DNA of 26,082 bases from Thermoplasmata archaeon (GTDB taxonomy: Archaea; Thermoplasmatota; Thermoplasmata; Lutacidiplasmatales; UBA184), in NCBI GenBank assembly GCA_021823085.1, contig JAKAPG010000005.1:1-26082 (forward strand), read 5' to 3'. The position numbers and the translations under genes were made by a program. Below the pieces are notes generated by a model. That model did no database searches. It was given only the letters and a program-made list of their open reading frames with translations, and was not told where the DNA came from. Shown here piece after piece: positions 1 to 7,012 of this stretch (the stretch's first letter is position 1; each line of letters begins with the position of its first letter).

Positions 1-2
1 TC

Positions 3-461
3 CAGTTCACCCGGGACGGGGATGTGCCGCTCGACCGGCTCGCGCTGGGCGTCGCCTATCAGGATCCCACGAACGTCCGGCGCTGGGGCTCCGGACGCGC
101 CCGGCGGCGGTGCCGGGGCAACACCTGGTTCCTGCCGTATGCCACGATCCAGCGGCGCAGCCGGGACCGTCCGCATCCGGCCTCGTTCCCTCCCGAGCTC
201 GCCGAGTGGTGCGTCCGGCTCCACGGACGCGCGAAGGTGAGGGTCTGGGCCGATCCGTTCGTGGGCATTGGCTCGAGTGCAGTCGCCGCGGTCCGGCTCG
301 GACGGTCGTTCCTGGGATTCGATATCGACGCCGACTACCTTGCGGTGGCGCGGGACCGGGTCCGGACCGCACTCGAGCGCGGTTCGCCCCGGCCTACTTC
401 GAGCGCTCCGGGTCGTTCTCGGGAGGTGGCGGGCTCCACTCTCGCATCGCCCGCTTCTTGA
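3..461 (+). CDS. Site-specific DNA methyltransferase, C-terminal part (cut by window start)
   Basis: The reading frame is open from the window edge, so the N-terminus lies outside. The visible part resembles the C-terminal half of the alpha/beta-type N4-cytosine/N6-adenine DNA methyltransferases. There is a segment 'HPASFPPELAEWCVRL' (the HPA.FP.EL element of this family) followed by the SAM-binding motif I region 'WADPFVGIGSSAVAAVRLGR' and 'FLGFDIDADYLAVARDRV'. The DPF.G.G motif binds S-adenosylmethionine. The catalytic DPPY/SPPY motif would lie upstream and is not visible. The enzyme would methylate a base in a specific DNA site, as a restriction-modification or orphan modification enzyme; no restriction gene is seen here. 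The last ~20 codons are low-complexity and overlap tail-to-tail with the convergent gene at 394-831, so the true C-terminus may be shorter in related genomes. Family assignment is fairly secure; specificity is unknown. Confidence 0.8.
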   Translation, partial: QFTRDGDVPLDRLALGVAYQDPTNVRRWGSGRARRRCRGNTWFLPYATIQRRSRDRPHPASFPPELAEWCVRLHGRAKVRVWADPFVGIGSSAVAAVRLGRSFLGFDIDADYLAVARDRVRTALERGSPRPTSSAPGRSREVAGSTLASPAS

Positions 462-831
462 CGCCCCCTGCCCGGGCGAGAAGGCTCTTCGTTCCCTGCT
501 TGGCCGAATGTGCGGCCGTCGACAGGGCGTCCCGGGTCGCCAGCGCGGCGTCCCGGGTCTTCGATCCGATAGCGACGCCGGCATCGCTGAGAGTCCCCGG
601 AAGCTCCCGAAGCTCGTCCTCGACGTTCGTCCGAAGCCGGTTCATCTCGCGTCGGATGTCGGCCGCGGTCCGCTCGGCCTCCGTGCCGGTCTGGTCAGAG
701 AGACGGCTGATCTCCCGGTCGAGCTGCTGGATCTCCAAGGAGAAGTCGTGGCCGATCCCTTTGACGGCCTCCTTGATCTGACTGAGGTGACTGCGCAACT
801 GGGACTGCTCGCGGTCGTCGACCATACTCAA
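394..831 (-). CDS. Small charged coiled-coil protein, function unknown
   Basis: I do not recognise a named family. The 145-residue product is rich in Glu, Arg, Gln and Leu in heptad-like spacing over residues 5-75, for example around 'IQQLDREISRLSDQTG' and 'RREMNRLRTNVEDELREL'. This suggests a long coiled coil. A basic Ala/Lys-rich middle follows, then a Pro-rich, charged tail. There is no signal peptide or membrane segment. The start used is TTG at 831; an in-frame ATG lies two codons downstream at 825. A TATA-like box at 858-865 sits about 27 bp upstream, the distance expected for a leaderless archaeal transcript. It follows the AAA+/VWA pair in the same direction but appears to have its own promoter. 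A structural or partner role for the upstream chaperone-like pair is possible but speculative. Confidence 0.6.
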   Translation of the reverse strand: MSMVDDREQSQLRSHLSQIKEAVKGIGHDFSLEIQQLDREISRLSDQTGTEAERTAADIRREMNRLRTNVEDELRELPGTLSDAGVAIGSKTRDAALATRDALSTAAHSAKQGTKSLLARAGGVKKRAMREWSPPPPENDPERSK

Positions 832-857
832 TCCGTGGGACTATCTCGCGCGCAGGG

Positions 858-865
858 GATAAAGA
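858..865 (-). promoter_or_regulatory. TATA-like box for the 394-831 gene
   Basis: AT-rich block CTTTATC on the minus strand in GC-rich surroundings, 27-34 bp upstream of the TTG start. The spacing fits an archaeal TATA element driving a leaderless mRNA. Confidence 0.45.
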
Positions 866-912
866 TTGACTCAAACGAGACGCGGGCGCCAAAGGGCACG
901 GTTCGGCCGGGA

Positions 913-2832
913 TCAGCCGCCCATACGGCGATCGGGCCGCCGGCGCCGTCCGCCCGTCCCCGAGGGGAGCACCCTCCGTGCCGGGGTCGGCTCCGGGGTC
1001 GTCGTAGGACGTTCCACGACCTCCGTATCGTGCGCCCAGCGCACGAGAAGTTCGACGCCAAGTCGGGACGGATCCGTCACGACGAGCTCGCCGCCCACGG
1101 TCCGGGTGATCGCTCGCGCCGCCGCCTCGTACTCCGGATGCGGCGACTTGAGCAGCACCATGGAGAAACGGAGCGGTCGGATCTTCGCAAGCTCCCGGGC
1201 ACGGGAGAGCGCCCGGTCCATCGCCGCGTCCAGCTGACCGGCCCGGACCATCCCGTCCCGGTCCGTGTACGCCTCGGGCAGCCCGTCGGTGATCAGGAAA
1301 CACTCTCGTCGGCTGACGGCCGGCGTGCCCCCGAAGAGGTGGAGGATCGTGCGGAGGGCTTCGGCCGTGTTGGTGAACGCCCCGGGCGAGCACCCCCAGA
1401 GCTCGGCGAGATCCATCACCTGCACGACGTTGTCGAAGACGAGGACATCGATCGACGCGGTCGGGTACTTGCGGTGGATCGCGACGTAGAGCGCGAGCAG
1501 GGCCTTCTTCGCCGCCTCGAGCTTCCCGTCCTCGGCCATGCTACCGGAGCGGTCGAGCGCGAGCACGACCTGGACGGTCTCGCTCGTCGCCTCGCGGTAG
1601 ATGTAGCTCGTGGATTCGTCCAGGTGCCGTTGCCCGACGAGCCGCGCCGCGAGCAACGAGCTCGGGACATCGAGGCGCGCGACCTCGTCCGGCTGGCGGA
1701 GGCGCGCCTTCTCGTAGAGGCCGGTGGATGCGCCACCCCGCAACGCGAAGCGTACCTCCGCCGGTGCCGTGCGCTCCTCCTGCTCGAGCAAGAGGCGCGC
1801 GAACCGTTCGACCAGTGCGTACGTCACCTCGAGCCCCTGCTGGGTCGGAGTCACCATGCCCCGCTCGCGCAGCTCCCGATCGATCCGGCGATCCTCGGCC
1901 TCCCGGACTTTACGTTCGACGTCGGCGCGATCGCGCGCCAGCGCCGCCTCCTTCTCGGCCTCGAGCCGACGGCGCTGCGCTTCGGCGTCGCGTCGCTTCG
2001 CCTCGGCCTGCCGGCGGAGGTCGGACTCCCGGGCCCGGATCTGCTCGCCGACCCGCTGGGAGAGCTCGGTCTCCTGGGTCGGAGAGAGGCGGGCCAGCGC
2101 CTCTCCGAGGGCGGAGGGGCCGAGCGTCCGCCCGTCCAGGGCGAGAGTGGCGAGCGGCACGTGCCGGCCCGTGTCCGGCGCGGGGTTGGTTCGGGAGTTT
2201 CGACGGCCGAACAGCCGACCGAAGACGCGCGCGAACCAGGCCCTCAGCCGCTGCCACCAGGAAGGGCGGGGCGGAGGCCGGTTCCAGGACGCGGTCGGGA
2301 TCAGGAGAGCCGCCGTGAGCTCCGGGGCCAGCTCGGGAAGGGTGAACGCGGTCCGCCCCCGAGCGCGGCTCGCGCGCAGCTTCTCCTCGAGCTCGGCGAT
2401 CTCCCGGTCGATCTCCTCCTTCGTACGACGCTCGGCGACCGCGAGTTCCTCCAGTTGCCGATCGTATCCTTCCGCCGAGCGAGCGATGTTGCGTTCCGCC
2501 TGGCGACGGACCCTTTCGCGCAGCGCGTTCAGGCGCCGTTCGAGCTCGGCATCCTCGCGGGCGCGCTCGCGGATCAGCGCGTGCGCGCCCTCCGCACCCT
2601 TCTCGGCGAGCGTCCGGACGAGCGCCGCGGGGTCCAGCGCGTCGAGGAGGTCGGAGGAGCGGACGTCGTCCGGGAACTCCGCGCAGTTGGGCAGTCGGAT
2701 GTCGCCGCTAGAGGCTGGCGTCGTCGTCCGCGTCCTCCGGGCAGGAGAAGAGCGAGTACTTCTCGAGCAGCCGGAACTCTTCGATCGCGGCTGCGCTCCG
2801 GCCGAGGTTCGTCGGGGGATGCTCGATCGCAT
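913..2832 (-). CDS. VWA-domain protein with coiled-coil middle, partner of the upstream AAA+ ATPase
   Basis: The C-terminal third is a von Willebrand A domain with a MIDAS motif in 'VVLALDRSGSMAEDGKLEAA' (DxSxS), a later 'NTAEALRTILHLFGGT' (MIDAS threonine region) and 'CFLITDGLPEAYTDRDG'. The middle is a very charged Arg/Glu/Ala coiled coil interrupted by a basic Trp/Phe patch ('WWQRLRAWFARVFGRLFGRR'). Paired MoxR/ChlI-like AAA+ and VWA proteins act as chaperones that insert metals or remodel targets. The gene lies directly downstream of the AAA+ gene and overlaps its end, so the two are probably one operon. The start is unresolved. Coding character begins near 2709 ('GDIRLPNCAEF'), but no ATG, GTG or TTG occurs in frame there. 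The nearest upstream in-frame ATGs (2832, 2877) fall deep inside the AAA+ gene, and an internal GTG near 2163 would remove the coiled coil. The ATG at 2832 is given as a formal start only. Confidence 0.75.
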   Translation of the reverse strand: MRSSIPRRTSAGAQPRSKSSGCSRSTRSSPARRTRTTTPASSGDIRLPNCAEFPDDVRSSDLLDALDPAALVRTLAEKGAEGAHALIRERAREDAELERRLNALRERVRRQAERNIARSAEGYDRQLEELAVAERRTKEEIDREIAELEEKLRASRARGRTAFTLPELAPELTAALLIPTASWNRPPPRPSWWQRLRAWFARVFGRLFGRRNSRTNPAPDTGRHVPLATLALDGRTLGPSALGEALARLSPTQETELSQRVGEQIRARESDLRRQAEAKRRDAEAQRRRLEAEKEAALARDRADVERKVREAEDRRIDRELRERGMVTPTQQGLEVTYALVERFARLLLEQEERTAPAEVRFALRGGASTGLYEKARLRQPDEVARLDVPSSLLAARLVGQRHLDESTSYIYREATSETVQVVLALDRSGSMAEDGKLEAAKKALLALYVAIHRKYPTASIDVLVFDNVVQVMDLAELWGCSPGAFTNTAEALRTILHLFGGTPAVSRRECFLITDGLPEAYTDRDGMVRAGQLDAAMDRALSRARELAKIRPLRFSMVLLKSPHPEYEAAARAITRTVGGELVVTDPSRLGVELLVRWAHDTEVVERPTTTPEPTPARRVLPSGTGGRRRRPDRRMGG

Positions 2833-4246
2833 CGACCCAGGCGGAGAAGGCGCGGAACTGGGGGAACAGTCCCCCATCGGTGGCCAGCTGATCCACCAGC
2901 TGGGGGTCCGTCGCGAGGCGCCGTCCTTCGCCGACCAGGCTCTGCGCGTTCGCCTCGTTCTCCTTGAGCGGTCCCCGGAAGAAGCGGCACCAGTAGACGC
3001 CGGCGCTGCGCTTCAGCGCCGGATCGAGGTACTGCCCGATGAAGTCCGTGACGCGCTTTTCGTTCTGCTGGAACGATTCCCCGCTGCGCGCGCGGATCCG
3101 CCCGCGCATCGAGTGCAACAGGCCGGCCCGGAGGTCCTCGGGGGTCGGGATCGACCGCCCGGCCAGGAGCGCGATCGCGCTCGTACGGAGCGCGACGTCG
3201 ATGAGCGTGCGGTTCGAGCCGACCTCTCCGATATCCGGATTGTCGTCCGAGTTCCGCAGCCGCCAGGCCTCGATCACCCGGATGCCGGCGTCCGTGAGGA
3301 CCTCGGGGACGAACCCGGTCGGACCAGCTCCGCCCCCGACCGCGACGATCCGTCGATTGTCGGAGTGGTGACGGTTGTAGTCGATGTGCAGGCTCGTGAG
3401 ACGGTCGGAGAGCGGATCGTTGATGTTGTCGAGATCCGAGAGGTTGGACGTGCACACCGCGATGAACTCGGCCGGGAAGCTCTCGCGGGTCTTGGACGGA
3501 GTGACGGTGCCTTCCTGCAACGCCTGGAGCAGCACGTTCTGCGTACCGAGGGGGAGTTTGCCGATCTCATCGACGAGGAGGAGACCCCGATTCGCCTGCA
3601 GGAGCTTCCCGGGCTCGAGGACGAGCGGGCTCATCGGGTCGCCGATCTCCTCGAGCCGACGGAGATTGATGTTCCCGGTAAGGTGGTCGGGGAAGACCTC
3701 GGAGCTCCCCTGGAGGCGGGCAAAGCCGAAGCCTTCGTGCAGTTGGACGAGTTCCCCGGGGACGGAAGCCGGGTCGACCTGGGCGGGATCGAAGCGAGCG
3801 GCGTCGTGATCCGGCGCGAACCGCCTCCGGCAGATCGGGCAGGGCGGGAACCGTCTCGCCGTGTCCGCATCCACGGTGCTGAGCGGATGGTCGAGGACAG
3901 GGCACCCCTGTACCGCCCACGCGTCCTTCGGGAACAGCTCCCAGACGTCCTTGGCCAGGCTCGTCTTCCCGGCTCCCGAGGGGCCAAAAAAGAGCACGTG
4001 GGCGCCCGCCAGAAGGGCGGCGGTCAGATCCTCGTAGGTTTGGGCGGGGAGGACCGTATGCGGGTAGAGCGCGGCGAGGGCCTCCGCTCGAGACGCGCCG
4101 GCCGCCTGAGATGCGCTCAGGCGCCCGAGGATGTGCGCGCGCAAGCGCTCGGCCGGGCTTCGCGCGACCTCGCCCCGCGTCCGAAGCTCCTGCGCGTTCG
4201 CTCGGGAACCGATAGGCATCGAATCGGGGCGAGGTGCCACCGCCAT
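2708..4246 (-). CDS. AAA+ ATPase, Mg-chelatase subunit I / MoxR-like, with zinc-knuckle insertion
   Basis: This is a 512-residue AAA+ protein. Walker A is 'FFGPSGAGKTSLAKDV' near residue 90, Walker B 'GLLLVDEIGKL' near 225, and sensor 1 'FIAVCTSNLSDLDNINDPLS' near 265-285, followed by the family's 'DRLTSLHIDYN'. Between Walker A and B is an insertion with 'FPPCPICRRRF', a CxxC pair that may bind zinc. The overall plan resembles magnesium-chelatase ChlI/BchI and MoxR ATPases. There are no porphyrin-pathway neighbours, and the downstream gene encodes a VWA protein, so a chaperone or metal-insertion machine is more likely than chlorophyll chemistry. ATG 4246 is chosen because a TATA-like box lies about 25 bp upstream; an alternative ATG is at 4219. 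It is divergent from rps3ae. Confidence 0.85.
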   Translation of the reverse strand: MAVAPRPDSMPIGSRANAQELRTRGEVARSPAERLRAHILGRLSASQAAGASRAEALAALYPHTVLPAQTYEDLTAALLAGAHVLFFGPSGAGKTSLAKDVWELFPKDAWAVQGCPVLDHPLSTVDADTARRFPPCPICRRRFAPDHDAARFDPAQVDPASVPGELVQLHEGFGFARLQGSSEVFPDHLTGNINLRRLEEIGDPMSPLVLEPGKLLQANRGLLLVDEIGKLPLGTQNVLLQALQEGTVTPSKTRESFPAEFIAVCTSNLSDLDNINDPLSDRLTSLHIDYNRHHSDNRRIVAVGGGAGPTGFVPEVLTDAGIRVIEAWRLRNSDDNPDIGEVGSNRTLIDVALRTSAIALLAGRSIPTPEDLRAGLLHSMRGRIRARSGESFQQNEKRVTDFIGQYLDPALKRSAGVYWCRFFRGPLKENEANAQSLVGEGRRLATDPQLVDQLATDGGLFPQFRAFSAWVDAIEHPPTNLGRSAAAIEEFRLLEKYSLFSCPEDADDDASL

Positions 4247-4267
4247 GCGGCGCCGAGCTGGGATGCG

Positions 4268-4281
4268 GTTATCTCGTTTAC
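4268..4281 (-). promoter_or_regulatory. TATA-like box for the AAA+/VWA operon
   Basis: Minus-strand AT-rich block reading GTAAACGAGATAAC lies 22-35 bp upstream of the ATG at 4246. This is the expected position for a TATA element with a leaderless or very short leader transcript. Confidence 0.4.
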
Positions 4282-4354
4282 CTGAGAGCGAGGAGTTCGA
4301 GAAAGAGAGGCGCCCGAGGAACGGCGAACCGCCGCCGGGTCGGACGCCCGCCCG

Positions 4355-4370
4355 AAGTTAGCATTAAGTA
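4355..4370 (+). promoter_or_regulatory. TATA-like box for rps3ae
   Basis: AT-rich block AAGTTAGCATTAAGTA in otherwise GC-rich DNA, 30-45 bp upstream of the rps3ae ATG at 4400. It is a plausible archaeal BRE/TATA region with a short 5' leader. Confidence 0.45.
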
Positions 4371-4399
4371 GAGCACCCCGCTCGGCCAGCCCCTCGAAG

Positions 4400-5113
4400 A
4401 TGGCCGATAAGGAAGCACCCGCTCGCAAGGCTACCGCGGCGCGGACGGTCAAGGACAAGTGGCGGTCCAAGGTCTGGTACCGCGTCCAAGCCCCGGGCCT
4501 ATTCCAGCACGCCATTCTCGGCGAAACGCCCGCCAACGAGCCGGAGCAACTGGTGGGGCGCACCCTCGAAACGACCCTCGAAGAGGCGTCGGGGGGCACC
4601 GACCTCGCGAAGGCTCACGTCAAGCTTCGATTCCAGATCACGGGGGTAGGGGCCGATCAGGTCGCCCAGAGCCAATTCATCGGCCACGAGCTCACGAGCG
4701 ATTACGTTCGTCGCTTGGCCCGCCGCAAACGTTCGAAGATCGATCTCTCGGTGGAGGTCACCACCCGCGACGCCGTGAAGATGGTGCTCAAGCCGGTCGC
4801 CGTCGGCGAGCAGCGCCTGCAGACGCGCCTCCGCGCCGAGCTGCGCCACCGGATCCGGGAGGTCCTTGTCGAGGAGGCGGCCCAGCGCTCGGCCGTCGAG
4901 CTCGTTCGCGAGGTTCTCGGGGGCGAGCTCACGAAGCTGCTGGCGCAAGGCGTTAAGCCTCTCTATCCTTTCAAGAAGATCGAGATCCGTCGCTCCGACG
5001 TGCTCGGGCAGATCGCGGAAGAGCTCCCGTCCTCGGAGGCGACCGAGGTCAGCGCGCCGACGGGCGACGGGGCGATGCTCGTCGCCGCGGATGCTCCCAC
5101 CCCTGCATCGTAG
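4400..5113 (+). CDS. rps3ae: 30S ribosomal protein S3ae (eS1 family)
   Basis: This is a component of the small ribosomal subunit found in archaea and eukaryotes but not bacteria, so it fixes the domain of the organism. The 237-residue product has the family layout: a basic N-terminal tail ('VKDKWRSKVWYRVQAPGLF'), the 'GETPANEPEQLVGRTLE' segment, a central beta domain, 'RLARRKRSKIDLSVEVTTRD' near residue 115, and 'PLYPFKKIEIRRSDVL' near residue 195. The C-terminal tail is acidic and Ala-rich, as in many archaeal homologues. Length is normal or slightly long. ATG 4400 is the first plausible start and is preceded by an AT-rich promoter-like box. It is followed 46 bp later by the tRNA-Met gene on the same strand, so the two might be co-transcribed. 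Confidence 0.95.
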   Translation: MADKEAPARKATAARTVKDKWRSKVWYRVQAPGLFQHAILGETPANEPEQLVGRTLETTLEEASGGTDLAKAHVKLRFQITGVGADQVAQSQFIGHELTSDYVRRLARRKRSKIDLSVEVTTRDAVKMVLKPVAVGEQRLQTRLRAELRHRIREVLVEEAAQRSAVELVREVLGGELTKLLAQGVKPLYPFKKIEIRRSDVLGQIAEELPSSEATEVSAPTGDGAMLVAADAPTPAS

Positions 5114-5159
5114 AGGCGGGTCGGTGGGCGCGATGGCCCGGTCGACCCGTCGGTTTCCT

Positions 5160-5263
5160 GTCGGAGTGGCTCAGCCTGGTAGAGCACGGGACTCATAGCG
5201 CGGCGCGAGACGCGCGCCGCGGGAGAGATCCTGGGGTCGGGGGTTCAAATCCCCCCTCCGACA
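5160..5263 (+). tRNA. tRNA-Met (CAU), elongator-type, with intron
   Basis: All arms can be drawn by eye. The acceptor stem is GTCGGAG with CTCCGAC, discriminator A at 5263. The D stem is GCTC/GAGC. The anticodon stem is CGGGA (5187-5191) with TCCTG (5229-5233), including one G-U pair, and anticodon CAT is at 5194-5196. The variable loop is GGGTC, and the T arm is GGGGG-TTCAAAT-CCCCC. An intron (5198-5227) interrupts the anticodon loop after position 37, the canonical archaeal site. The first pair is G-C rather than the A-U of archaeal initiators, so elongator Met is preferred. A tRNA-Ile2 (CAU modified to agmatidine) cannot be fully excluded. CCA is not encoded. An 86-nt 3' copy lies at 19319-19404. 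Confidence 0.93.
5198..5227 (+). other. tRNA intron (position 37/38)
   Basis: The 30-nt insert consists almost entirely of a hairpin (GCGCGGCGCG / CGCGCGCCGC) plus GGGAGAG. It can form a bulge-helix-bulge substrate for the archaeal splicing endonuclease with the anticodon stem. The exact boundaries may be shifted by one base. Confidence 0.8.
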
Positions 5264-5895
5264 TCTTCCGTACCCGGATCACTCCGTTGAAGCAGCTCCC
5301 ATCGAGCCCCCTGCCGCCGTTCTCCCCGCCTACCCGGAGGCCGTCAACATCGGGTGCCCCAGGCCGTGGTCGATCGGCTGCCGCTCGCGGAGCCGCAGCG
5401 TCTGCGCCGCTCTCCCCAGCACCCTCGGTACCTGCGCCCCGTGCCAACCCCAATTCCCCCGAAGATCTTTCGCGCCATCACCATCGGGCCGATCTCTCGT
5501 TCTGCCCCATGGGTGGGGAAGGGTCGAGGCTGCCGGGCGAGCCGGGCCGGGAGACCCCTAAGAGCCTCTCGGGTCGGCACGCGGTCGCAGGGTCCGGCCC
5601 GATGCGTTCTATGACGGCGGTATCGCGGAGGGTACCGGAAGGCATCGAGGACCTCAGGGGGACCCCGCCCCGACCGGGTAAGGAAAGGGGAGCGGGGGAC
5701 CACACCCCCGCCCGCCGGCCGGAGTCCCTCTCGTTACTGCGTCGCACCCCGAGACAGCCGACGTCCTCATCCGGGTTGTTACCCTCGGCCCCAGAGAAGG
5801 CCACCGTGGTTTGCGAGATGTCCCGAAACCTCTAGGTTATCCGAATAAGACGGTCCGGTCCTCTCCCGCGTTGGTCGCCGGGAGGGTGTAGAAAC
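5264..5895 (+). other. 632-bp gene-poor intergenic stretch with strong hairpins
   Basis: No reading frame here has a recognisable domain or natural composition; all are Pro/Arg/Ser-rich shadows. Several strong GC hairpins are visible, for example GCGGGGG-ACCACA-CCCCCGC at 5692-5711. Near the right end, 5836-5850 (GGTTATCCGAATAAG) is AT-rich and could be the promoter for the next gene. I looked for RNase P RNA and SRP RNA signatures and could not make a convincing match. An unannotated structured RNA is possible but unproven. Confidence 0.4.
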
Positions 5896-6282
5896 TTGTC
5901 GGAACGACCCGCATCGGATCAATGGGTGACCCGAACCGCCACTCGTCTTGCCCACCAACACTTTCCGGGCCGAGCCTCAGCGCTCGAGAGCCTCGTGCGC
6001 GAGGCCGCGAAGAACCATGAGACCATCTGGCGATCCTCCGCTCAGGGGGTCTTCCGTCCAACCCCCTCGATGTACGCCCCGGGGCTCCGCTGGCAGTTCG
6101 ACAAGCTCGGACCCGTCTGCGCCCTCTGCCATGGGAAGGTCGTGATCTCCGAACGGCTCCCTCCTTCCGGACCGACCCGGAACCAGCTCGTGATCCGTCC
6201 TCGGGGATCGGGACCCGGAGGAGGGCTCAACGTCCCTCAGAACCTCGTGGCGGCCCACGCGCGCTGCGTCTCCGATCGCTGA
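5896..6282 (+). CDS. HNH-like / zinc-knuckle protein
   Basis: This 128-residue protein has a C-terminal half resembling the HNH nuclease fold: 'GPVCALCHGKVVISERL' (CxxC, residues ~73-80), then 'LNVPQNLVAAHARCVSDR', matching the usual 'N..xxHxxC' end. A typical HNH carries a DH pair after the first CxxC; here only 'VISE' is seen, so catalysis is uncertain. The N-terminal half is helical and unrecognised. The start is TTG at 5896, preceded by GGGAGGGTG. The stop is only 9 bp before the ferredoxin start, so the two genes probably form an operon. It could be a defunct nuclease or a DNA/RNA-binding zinc protein. Confidence 0.6.
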   Translation: MSERPASDQWVTRTATRLAHQHFPGRASALESLVREAAKNHETIWRSSAQGVFRPTPSMYAPGLRWQFDKLGPVCALCHGKVVISERLPPSGPTRNQLVIRPRGSGPGGGLNVPQNLVAAHARCVSDR

Positions 6283-6291
6283 GGCGCGGCG

Positions 6292-6567
6292 ATGGATGTC
6301 AAGGTTCAGATCGAGAAGTGCACCGGCTGCCGGCACTGCTTCGACGTCTGCCCGGTCAACGTGTTCGTCATGCACCCCCGAGACGAGTTCCCCCAAGTGG
6401 TCGACGACCCCGAGGTGGCAGCCAAGTTCCAATTCCGGCAGGAGAAGTCCGTGGCCGAGCACGGGCCCGACTGCATCTTGTGCAACGCGTGCCTCCTCGA
6501 GTGCGAGGGGAGCTGCATCACCATCTGGGACGATGAAGGGAAGACGTACCAGTCCACATACAAGTGA
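6292..6567 (+). CDS. 2x[4Fe-4S] ferredoxin
   Basis: This is a 91-residue electron carrier. The first cluster motif is 'CTGCRHCFDVCP' (C-x2-C-x2-C-x3-CP, residues ~10-21) and the second is 'CILCNACLLEC' (residues ~62-72), followed by 'EGSCI' with one extra cysteine. The ~40-residue spacer between motifs ('VFVMHPRDEF...') is longer than in clostridial ferredoxins and is seen in archaeal 7Fe/8Fe types and FixX-like proteins. It could serve the FNR-type reductase or the heme/diiron proteins nearby, but the partner is not shown by the sequence. It sits 9 bp after the HNH-like gene. Confidence 0.9.
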   Translation: MDVKVQIEKCTGCRHCFDVCPVNVFVMHPRDEFPQVVDDPEVAAKFQFRQEKSVAEHGPDCILCNACLLECEGSCITIWDDEGKTYQSTYK

Positions 6568-7012
6568 CCGCGGGCGCCGCGAAACCGCGACGGGAACCCC
6601 CATGGAGGTCGGGTGGATCGCCCGCTCCGTTTCCGGCGGGGCTCGGCAAAGCCAATGACGCCCGCAGGCCCATCGGTGGCCGCCGCCGCGAGCTCGCGCG
6701 AGAGCGGTGGGACCCCGAGGGACGGGTTTCGACTCCAAAGACTCCAGGGCCGATGACGAGCGGAGAGAACGCGTGCCCCCGGAGAGGGCGGTCGACTCGG
6801 CAGAGCTGGGGTCCTCCGACCCGGGGTGGGTAATGCGTCGTCAAGGTCGAGGGCTAGCGCCGACGGAGCCGGGCCACGTGGTGACCGCGCGTAGCCGAAC
6901 GGTTCCGGATCTGCAGGACAGGCGCCGACTCTGTCTTGCCCGCTGACGCGGACCGGCCCATCGCCCGTCGACTCCGCGTCGAGGATATCCACTCGGAAGT
7001 TCTCCGGGAGGC
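6568..7012 (+). other. 445-bp intergenic stretch, nothing recognised
   Basis: Only Arg/Pro/Gly-rich shadow frames occur on both strands. No RNA gene, repeat or CRISPR pattern was recognised. The last bases carry GATATCC (6983-6989) and a purine-rich GGGAGG just before the GTG at 7013, which may be promoter and ribosome-binding elements for the next gene. Confidence 0.4.

Noticed and set aside
268..2967. Very long plus-strand frame opposite the VWA gene
   Set aside because: It mirrors the minus-strand VWA and AAA+ genes, which have clear domains; the plus frame has none.
5344..5835. Long open frames in the 5.3-5.9 kb stretch as genes
   Set aside because: Their composition is Pro/Arg/Ser/Gly-rich with no domain, typical of shadow frames in DNA of this GC content.
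5400..5835. SRP RNA or RNase P RNA gene
   Set aside because: A CCGGAAGG string near 5633-5640 recalls the SRP helix 8 loop, but the flanking stem and the rest of the helix do not pair; conserved RNase P motifs are absent.
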